A DNA stretch of 53,041 nucleotides from contig JAJDNW010000034.1 of assembly GCA_022340465.1 (NCBI GenBank), positions 1 through 53,041 of the forward strand, in the 5' to 3' direction. Positions within the stretch are counted from its first letter, which is position 1; every line of letters starts with the position of its first letter. This stretch comes from Deltaproteobacteria bacterium (GTDB taxonomy: Bacteria; Desulfobacterota; Desulfobacteria; Desulfobacterales; B30-G6). A model generated the notes under the pieces. That model searched no databases. It had not been told where the DNA came from and saw nothing but the letters and a program-made list of their open reading frames with translations. Both the position numbers and the translations under genes were made by a program. Positions 34,201 to 42,300 of this stretch are shown one piece after another.

Positions 34201-36387
34201 AAGCTCCCGGTCGGGATCTACATCGGCGGCCGGCGGATCGATATGGTCGACCACCCACAGAGGCTGGCTGCTGGTTTCGTCAAAATGCCCTTTGGCATCG
34301 TAGACCCGCACCCGGTACTTCAGATCGATCTTCGGCGCACGAAAAGAATCGAACGGTACCTGCCACCGCGCCATGCCGTCGGCATCCATCCCCACGATCG
34401 CCAAGGGCTGATCCTTGACCGATTGATCTTTCTTAAAAATTCTGACTTCGGCACGCTCGATGAAGCTGCGGTAGTTGGCGTACAGGCGAAAACGCACCAA
34501 ATTTTCGACAAAGGCCGTATCCGGCGAATCCTGGTAGGCGATCGTAATCGGCCAGGCAGTCACGTCGAGTCTCGGCACCATGTGCAGGCTGTCGTACTTG
34601 AACTGGATTTGGGTGCTCTCCAAAGCCACGTCGGTACAGCGTTGAACATCCGCACTGCATTTACCCGGATCATCCAGCGGTGCGCCATCAACCGTGATGC
34701 GCATCTGATTCAAGGCAAAGGGATCCTCGGTCGTTACCTCACGGGTCAATGGATTAACCTCAACTCCCTCGTAATCATCCAGCTGGATCGACTCATCGTA
34801 GACCACCTGTACGATGACCCGCGACACCCCGGACTCGATAAAGCCGGTATTGACCACATCGTCGGACTGAACATAGCCGCGACCGTCAAACTCGGACTGC
34901 TCCGCACGCAAACCCATCTGCTCGCTGACTGCCATCATGGCCCGGCGGGCACGCGCCATGGACAAACCGATATCATCGCCATAGATCGCGGCCGTACGCC
35001 GATCCAGTATTTTGTCGGCGGTATAGCCGATGAATCTCAGCCGTACATGGCTTTTATCGCTGACTTCTTCCATGATGCGTTTCAATTTATCGGTGTAGCC
35101 ATCCGGTATGACGGGCCGACCCTTTTCGAAAAGGATGGTCTCGATGTTTTCTCTGGGCGAATCGTATACCCGGGTAACGGTTTCTGTGCCGGCGGCATCC
35201 GGGCACAGCTGCGGCTCGTCGGACAGGCTCTCCAAGGGGTCATCATACCAGAACTCGACCTCTATCCGCCGATTCATCGCCCTGCCCCGCTGGGTGTCAT
35301 TCGATGCCACCGGGCGCGAGGCCCCCTTGCCTTCGCTGGCAAGGGCCCCGTCGGGCAGGCCCAGGCTTTCCTGGACCGCCAGCGCAATACGCCGCGCCAC
35401 AGCTTTGGAGAGCCCCTCGTGGTCGCCGTAGATGCGTTTGTCGCGACCCTCCAACGGCAGGTTGTCCGTATAGGCGGTGAACTTGACCGTCAGATTCTCT
35501 TTACCGTGCAAATTGGTCAACGCTTGACGGATCTGCTGCAGGAAAGGAGCGGGTATTTCCGCCATGCCCTGGTCATATTGCAGGGGCGAGACCAGGTTTT
35601 TTACGCGCGCGCGGTGAGCGTGGCCTTCCTTGTAGCGCAATTTGCAAACGGTTTCGGTACGGCATATTTTGATGCGCTTCACGTGGCGCGGAACGACGAC
35701 TTCCTTCTCTACCCGCTTATCGACAATTTCGTCGTACCATACCTGTACTTCCACCCGCCGGTTGAGTCGACGCCCTTCTTCGGTTGCATTGTCGGCCACC
35801 GGCCGGCTGTCGCCAAGTCCTTCGTATGAAATGGCCTCGGGCGGAAGATGTAACGCTTTTTGGCAATATTCGGCGACAGTGCCGGCTCTTTCCCGCGAAA
35901 GCCCCGTGTTGTCGCCATATGTCGCCTTCAGCTCACCGTGCAGCTGAAGTGAATCTGCATGCCCGATAAAGTGCAAGCGCACATTGGTTCGGTCGTGCAT
36001 CCTGTCAAGAACTTTTTGCAAAAGGTCTATATATTCCTGGGTTATCTGCACCTCTCCCAAGCCGAAATGGACAGGCGGCACCAGGTTTTCGATCTTCACC
36101 GTTTTGAAATCCTGCTCGACAACTTCGCGAGTTTCTGTACGGTCTCCTTCATCTTCTTCGAATATGGCTGGATCGTGAACCCATGTTGCAGGGGGCTGGT
36201 CTGTCGGCAGATGCATCTCGGTTGCCGAACCCGGCGCGCCTGAATCTCTCAAACCGGTTTCCTGTGCCAAAACCGTTCCGACCACCACTGCACAATAGAT
36301 GCTCAGGCACACGACGACGACCGCCCGATTGAGCATCGATCGCTTAGTTGGAAATGGTATGAGAAGCATTCGTTCCATTTTTTTCAC
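31261..36387 (-). CDS. Giant outer-membrane beta-barrel protein with three OmpA-like domains
   Basis: About 1,708 residues. After an N-terminal signal (MLNRAVVVVCLSIYCAVVVGTVLAQ) there are three OmpA-like domains in the first 540 residues. Domains 1 and 2 keep the peptidoglycan-binding pattern (IGHADSL...NRRVEV, AYTDNLP...NRRIEV); domain 3 is degraded. A beta-sandwich region (about 560-830) follows. The C-terminal 850 residues alternate short amphipathic strands (YDVDYLQGRI-type, many Tyr/Asp/Arg) and end in Tyr, as outer-membrane barrels do. It may anchor or export the giant DUF11 protein 2 bases upstream. GTG at 36387 is preferred because GGGGAG lies 8 bases upstream. An ATG at 36378 is possible. 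Confidence 0.85.
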   Translation of the reverse strand: MKKMERMLLIPFPTKRSMLNRAVVVVCLSIYCAVVVGTVLAQETGLRDSGAPGSATEMHLPTDQPPATWVHDPAIFEEDEGDRTETREVVEQDFKTVKIENLVPPVHFGLGEVQITQEYIDLLQKVLDRMHDRTNVRLHFIGHADSLQLHGELKATYGDNTGLSRERAGTVAEYCQKALHLPPEAISYEGLGDSRPVADNATEEGRRLNRRVEVQVWYDEIVDKRVEKEVVVPRHVKRIKICRTETVCKLRYKEGHAHRARVKNLVSPLQYDQGMAEIPAPFLQQIRQALTNLHGKENLTVKFTAYTDNLPLEGRDKRIYGDHEGLSKAVARRIALAVQESLGLPDGALASEGKGASRPVASNDTQRGRAMNRRIEVEFWYDDPLESLSDEPQLCPDAAGTETVTRVYDSPRENIETILFEKGRPVIPDGYTDKLKRIMEEVSDKSHVRLRFIGYTADKILDRRTAAIYGDDIGLSMARARRAMMAVSEQMGLRAEQSEFDGRGYVQSDDVVNTGFIESGVSRVIVQVVYDESIQLDDYEGVEVNPLTREVTTEDPFALNQMRITVDGAPLDDPGKCSADVQRCTDVALESTQIQFKYDSLHMVPRLDVTAWPITIAYQDSPDTAFVENLVRFRLYANYRSFIERAEVRIFKKDQSVKDQPLAIVGMDADGMARWQVPFDSFRAPKIDLKYRVRVYDAKGHFDETSSQPLWVVDHIDPPAADVDPDRELLTGYGESRIDFRNIPIRGGMVQAHGYAIPKGHGVWMAGYRVPVDSEGSFVAEEILPNGIHTVEVAVLDEFGNGELYLRDLELESSDWFTVGIADLTLSANDTNGPADLLDPDEPQYSKDSSIEGRLAFYTNGKFENGWRLTASADTREGPFDEIFSNFMEKSPEALFRRMDPDYHYPTFGDDSTVTEDAPTNGKFYVKMKKDETYGLWGNFKIGYTDTDLAQVDRGLYGANLHYQPLETTDFGEPRLLADGFAADPGTVAGRDELRGTGGSLYYLKRQDILEGSDRLRIEVRDKDSGVVLGVKNLTPTLDYDIDYLQGRILMAQPVPTTADDNLLVSTESISGNPVFLVARYEFTPGFDDPDTLAAGGRLHYWLNEYIKIGVTANQDEEADTKNSLQGTDLTLRVSSESWIKMEAGHTKGPGSRTAGSDDGGYTYDESDFLGDNEVDASAYRVDVSLGVKDIVENGRGRVTFYRQDREAGYAAPGQTTDRDVTQYGGTAEMPIGESFQARVKMDKQIQQDGLETNAGEVNLDYSVTENWILSSGLRHDNREDNSAVVPLTQEEGERTDAVVKMKYDSLGRWTTYGFVQDTVRSSGNRDENGRVGVGGDWRLTDRLNLVGEVSDGDLGPAGKIGTEYLFSDRTTLYQNYTLENERTDDGLLARKGKMTSGFRTRYSDSASIYLEEQYSHGDVPTGLTHSTGVDLAVAERLNIGANLDIGSLKNPQTAAEIDRKTVGGRIGYGFDNVKLSSGLEYRVDETEQSDTSVTKRTTWLWKNNAKYQISQDWRLLGKFNYSLSESSLGDYYDGDYTEAVLGFAYRPIYYDRLNVLVKYTYFYNLPSVNQTSDETNSTGYIQRSHIGAIDVMYDLTSRWTVGGKYSYRHGEVAMDREQPDYFTSRAHLYVIRVDWHFIHRWDALLEGRLLDLPDAQDRRSGALVGLYRHVGNHVKIGAGYNFSDFSDDLTQMDYQHQGVFINIIGKY

Positions 36388-36389
36388 TA

Positions 36390-39300
36390 TCAACGCTCCC
36401 CAAACGGCTTGCCCCGCCGCCAAAAAACTTCGGTTTCAATACTCAGACGATACTGACCGTTAGACTTCTTCCACTGTCGGCTGACCTTTTTCTTCAATGC
36501 TGCCACTCTTTTATTGACCAGGCTTTTGCTTTCCACGTCAGCCAGGTAAGACAGGCGCAGGACCGACGGGGCTTTGTGCAATTCATCGATCAGCATGGCG
36601 AGTCTGGGCTTCCACTGCAGGCGCATGGTGCTGCTGCCGGGCTCGAAAACGCCGTCGGCGATATCGAGCCGCACCACGCGGTGGATGGTGGCACCAAAGT
36701 TGAAGCGCAGCATTTTACCGCGGGTGGCCCGCTGAACGCGGGGGTTCTCAGTGGTCAAACGATAACCCGACGGCAGGCTGCGGTCGTCTAACTTGAGTAT
36801 GAAATTGCTACCGCGGTTTTGATCGGGTACGGTTGCACAGGTGATGTGGAAACGTCCGTGCTTGTCGGTACTGGCAATCAAACCACGGGCCGTCACTACA
36901 CGAACCCCAGCCAATCCTAACTCGCCGCGATCTTGCCACCCGTCCAGGTTGCGGTCGTCGAAAACCTTGCCGATCACATCGGTGCAGTCGAAATCCGGGT
37001 CCGGAACGACCTGCACGGTGGCGGTCGCCTCACCCGAGATTCTGGTATTGGTGGCACGTTTTAACACATAGGCACTGTTGACATATTCACCTTCGGAAAC
37101 GCCTGAGCCCACGACCAGTAGCAACTGGAGAGTCAGCGTCTCGTTGACCTGCAGGTCCAGATTTTCCCAACTCAGTTCACGACCGTCGACCTGCGGCTCG
37201 AAACGATTGCCGTTCAACCGGCTGGAATCGGCCATATACTTGAACCCGGCCGGAAAATGGTCGACGATGCTGATGTCATACAGCGGCACACCATACACAT
37301 TGCTTACCGTAATCGTGTAGGGCACCAGCTCTCCACGGGAAACGTTGATCGAAGAAGAGGTTTTGGTGATGGCCACGGCCCCGTCCAGTACCGGATCGAC
37401 AGGAATGGCGTTGTTGAATATCTGGCTCTGGCCCGGCATGCTGGTATCATTGAGCAGCAGGCTCAAATAATAGGTCGTTCCGGTGGTGCGCGCTAGGACC
37501 GCAACCGGCGGAACGGTTGTATAACCGGTCACCTCGCAGTACTCGGCAGTTGCCGGAACCGCATCGTTGACGCTGCCTAGACATTCCGGAACAGAAAACG
37601 GCAAGGTGGTCGCATCGCTGGCAGGAGGAATGACCTGGGATTGATCGGCCATGTACCCATTCGCCGGCGGCGTCACCTCTATGAAATAGGTACCGCCGGG
37701 GGGACAGGCGGCCTCGCTGAAATTGAGATCGAACTTGTAGAAGCCGTCCTGAGCCGTAATCTGGGACTGCTGGATAGGATCGTCAAAACAACTGCTCGGC
37801 ACGCTGGCGCCGGTGGCCGCGTTCACCAAAGACAGGGAAGCGCCGGGTACCGGTACGCGGGAGATGGAGTTGTATACAGTACCGTTGGGCCAGATGGGCA
37901 GGTTTAAATTTTGCAGAATTCCTCCCGGGGATACGCTTATATCGCTGATGCGCTGCGGACTATTGGTGAATATGGAATCCGCGTAACCCAGCGAAGGGGT
38001 ATGTGACCCGGCACCCGCGGCACGGAAGCGCAGTTCGTAGAGTTCGGAAGATCCTGCATTGGGAGCCACACCGGAAAGTCGATAGGTACCATCGGCATTC
38101 GTCCGCACCGTTGCGAGCAGTTGATCATTGCGATACAACTCGACTGCCCAACCTTCAAGATGCCGCTCGTTGCTCTCATCCTGCCTGTTCAGGTTGCCAT
38201 CATGCCAGACGGTGCCATTGAAGGTAGCGCTGCTCGGTGTTCCGCCCACATCCAGACTAACCGCGTCCGTTGCGGTCTGGCTCGCGTTATTCCAACTGAC
38301 GACACCGGTATTGGTGAGCGTTGTTCCTATCGGCACCGATGATTCAACCTGCACACGGAAGCGCACCACAACCGAAGCGGCGCTTGGTAAATCGCCATAC
38401 TGGGCAGTGAGGATCGTGTCTGCATAGCTGACGCCAAGCGGGGAACCATTCATGCTTGCCGACCCGGGGACATAGGTCACCTGCCCGGCCATCGGGCTCA
38501 AATCGTCGGTCACCCTCACTTGTGTGGCCGTCCGATTGGCGATGTTGCTCACACGGATAACGTATTCGAGCTGGCTTCCGGCGATAGCTGCACCACCATT
38601 GACTACAAACACCTCTTTGACGATACTCAACAGCTGCGCATCGCCCACAACGACCTGCGTCGGCTGGTCGCCGTTGGTGTCGATACCGTCGGCATCGGTG
38701 GGCTCGTCTAGCGACTCATTGGTGCTCACCACCCCCTGGTTACTGATGATGGTTCCAGGCGTAACCCCGTCATTCACCCGAACATCGAAGGTGATCCGTG
38801 CCGTCGCCCCCATTGACAGTGTGCCGTTACCGCTGCCCGGCAAAGGCGGCGCCTGGTCGGAAGAACTCACGTCGATGCCTGAGGTCAGGGGAGAATTCCC
38901 TCCGTCCGGTTGACCGACCGGGAGGTCGTTCAGGTAAACGGAATCGGGGATATAGGTCGTGTCGGCAGGCACCGCATCGGTGAAGATCACGCCGGTGGCA
39001 GGGGCCGCACCTGAATTGGAGATGACGATGGTGTAACGCAGATCGTCACCCGGATCCACGATTCCGTCCGAGTTGTTGTCAACTAAAAGCGTCACTGTCT
39101 TGTGGGCATCCACCAGCGGAAAATTCCCCACGACATCCAGGGTCGGGTCATCCAAAGCCGTTGTTGCCGGATCGTCGGACGGCTCTCCGGAAACCGGGCC
39201 GGAGCCCTGGCCTTCGGCATCGACGAAGCCCTGGTTGGCGACAATGGTGCCGTCGACGACATCGCTGTCGATCACCACGTCGAAGGTGATCCTTGCCACA

Positions 39301-42300
39301 TTGGTGGCGTCTGCCGCAGCATCGGCACGCATGTAGCCCGCGGTCGTGTTCTCGGGAGCGTTTATCAGCATGCCGCTTTGCAACGGAGAGACGCCGGAAG
39401 AAGGATCGTACACCGCTATCCCGTTCAGACGCGTGGTTCCGGGAACATAGGTGGTGTGGGCAGGGATCTGATCCTGCAGAACCGTATTGACACTGTTCTC
39501 GCTGCCGACATTCTTGACGGTAATGGTATAACGCAGGGAATCGCCGGCCACTAGCTCATCGGGAGTACCGGTGATGTCCCGGGACGTTTTCCAGACGTCA
39601 AAGGCTGGCGAAGAACTGATCAGGGTAGACGTCTGGTTGCTCGGTGTCGCCGTCAAATTGTCAGCCGTCACCCGGGCCTGATTCAAAACCGCCAGGCCGC
39701 TTTGGATAGCAGAAGCCAGGGTCGCCTCGAACACGATGGTCACGCTATCGTTGGCGCTCCCCTGGGCATCGAGGGTTAGATTGCGAACATCGAGCATGCC
39801 CGTGTTGTTGACCCCGCCGGCGCCATCGGTGCTGGTAATGTCGGCGTCTTCGTCGGAAACGTCGACGATTTGCAGGCTGCCGGGAACAAACTGCGCCGCC
39901 AGCTCATCCACCACCACTGGATTGCTCAAAGCCACGATACTGTGATTGGTGAGCACCAGGGTGTAGCGAAGCGTATCTCCGGGTTGGGCGTTTTGCCCCG
40001 GATCTTCTCCGGTGGTCGCGTTGACAACCGATTTTACCAACGAGACATCCAGTCTGGTCCTCGTGGTCCTAACGGCCTGACCGGTAAAGTAGTCGTTCAC
40101 GGCCGGAGTGCCTGATCCGGTGCGCTCCAAGTCACTGTCACCGTTTAATCCGGTCCACCGGGCGATGGCATTATTGGTCAGATCCTGCCCGGCCTGAACG
40201 CCTGCGAGCACCTGTACGTCGTAGGTAACCGTAACGACCGTACCTTCGGCCACGTCGATGTCCGCATTGCCCTCGGCCGGACTCCAAATCAATGTCTGAA
40301 CGTCACCCACCCCGTCGCCTGAAACAATCGGCTCGGCAATGATGTTGTCAATGCCCTCCACTGTCGCGGTTTCGGCCTGATAGGCCAGGCCCAGGCTCAG
40401 CGTATCTTCTATCGAAATGTCGAAAGCATCCGCAAAGCTGCCTCCTGAAGCACCACCGCCGGCGGTGAGGCTCAAGCGGTAGCGCAAAATATCCCCGGCA
40501 CTCGGCGCCACCTCCGGGTTGCTCACGTTTTCAACGGTCTTGACAAGGGTCAGCAAGGGTTCCACGATGGTTACCGGAGCGCTGGTGGAAGCGGTATCCA
40601 AGTCTGCCGGCATATCCGCATACGTGTAGGAAGCCGTATTGGCGACACTGTCACCGGCGTTGGCCTGGTCGTTGTTAACCACCCGCGTTCTCAGCGTGAT
40701 GATGACCTGTCCACCGGCAGGAATACTCGTGATCCCCAGGCGCACGTCACCGGGCAGGGTGGTGCCGCTGTCGTTCAACGGCACCTCATTGTCGGCCGCA
40801 TCCACCGCACTGGCATTGACATATTCCAGGGCCGGGTGCAGATTGTCGGCGACGACGACATCCTCCAACGCCGTGTTGACAGGCACGGCGGGCACTCTGA
40901 TTTCATAGACAACGTCGTCGCCGACGGTCGCTTCTGCCGATGACACGAGCGTCTTCAGCAACTGCTCATCGCTTGTAAGATTCGTCATCCACACTTCCGC
41001 CAAACCCCCGGGCGAGTAGACCCGACCCGATTCCGCAGGCGGCAGCGACCTGTATTCGAGCAACCTCGCCTGGTTGCTCCAGCTTGTTGAAGCCGAAATA
41101 TCCGTATGAAAACCGATGTCGTAATCGACGAAAAGGCATTCACCCGGCTGCACGGAGGCATTGTTCAGAAGCGAGATCTCCATCTCACCGCCGCGGGGGG
41201 GGAGTGTGATGGCATAATCGATGCCCGAACTCAACGGAGTTGTGCCGATGGTCACCACTGGTGAATTGGCGGTAAGAGCACTTTCGTCAAACGCCGTCGC
41301 CAACTGATCCGTAACTACCAGGCCGTAAGCCGGCGCAAGGCCCTCGTTGCACGATGACAGCCTGAAATGCATCACATCGCCGGCGATGTCGACCTGGTAG
41401 GGGTCGGCCGCGGTTCCGGTGCCGACCCGCCCGGTGCCCTGATCGACTTTGGTGATGACGCTCATGCGCGGCTGACGGACTTCAATCCTATCCGCAGCGG
41501 TCAAACGATCGGGATAAGCCACCGGATCACCGCCGGTGTAGGTAAGCCGGGCCAGGTTATCGAGCCGAATACTGGTGTCCTCGTTCACACCAGCCGGCGC
41601 CGCATCGGCAACCACGCCTGCCACAACCCGAATAACAAGTGTATCGATGGGCGTTCCGTTATCGCTGGGTGGATTGGTGATATCACCGAATTCCCACCGC
41701 AGGGTCCCGGTAGCGCCGGCCGCAGGTTGCGGCGCCAACAACGTATAAATGAAGTTGTCGCCACCGATGATGCTGAAGCTTTGCAGTGCCATTCCTTCCG
41801 GGAGGACATCTTCCACGACCACGTTTCCGGTGGTATACTCTTGAAGATTCAGGGTCAAATCATAGCTTACGGTGTCACCGACACGGACAACCGGGTCACC
41901 TGTACTGGGCGGCGTTTCGGCATAGGAGTCTTCGAATACCGCTTTGGCGATGGAAGTGTCGTCGCTTGTGGCGATGCCGATCGAGGCGGGGCCGAAGCAA
42001 TAATCATCTAGGGCATCACTCGTGGGGCAGCCGGTACCCGTGCGTTCCGACAGGGATCCACCGTCAAGCGAAGTCCAATCCACATAGACACTGTTATCGA
42101 TGTCTGCACTGGTGACCGATGTGAGCCTCACCTGATAGGTGATCACCAAATCATGGCCGGCAGGGATATCGAGCGTTAAATCGCCGTTATCCCGCCCCCA
42201 AACGAGACTGCCGTCCACGAGAACGGTCGGCGTCGCTGCAAAGCCGACAACACTGACGTCATCGATTTGTGCAGCGGCCGAATCCGCGACCAGAGACATA

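Noticed and set aside
33856-35829. A 657-codon plus-strand frame antisense to the barrel gene
   Set aside because: It is the mirror of a highly biased coding strand; the minus-strand protein has OmpA motifs, this one has none.
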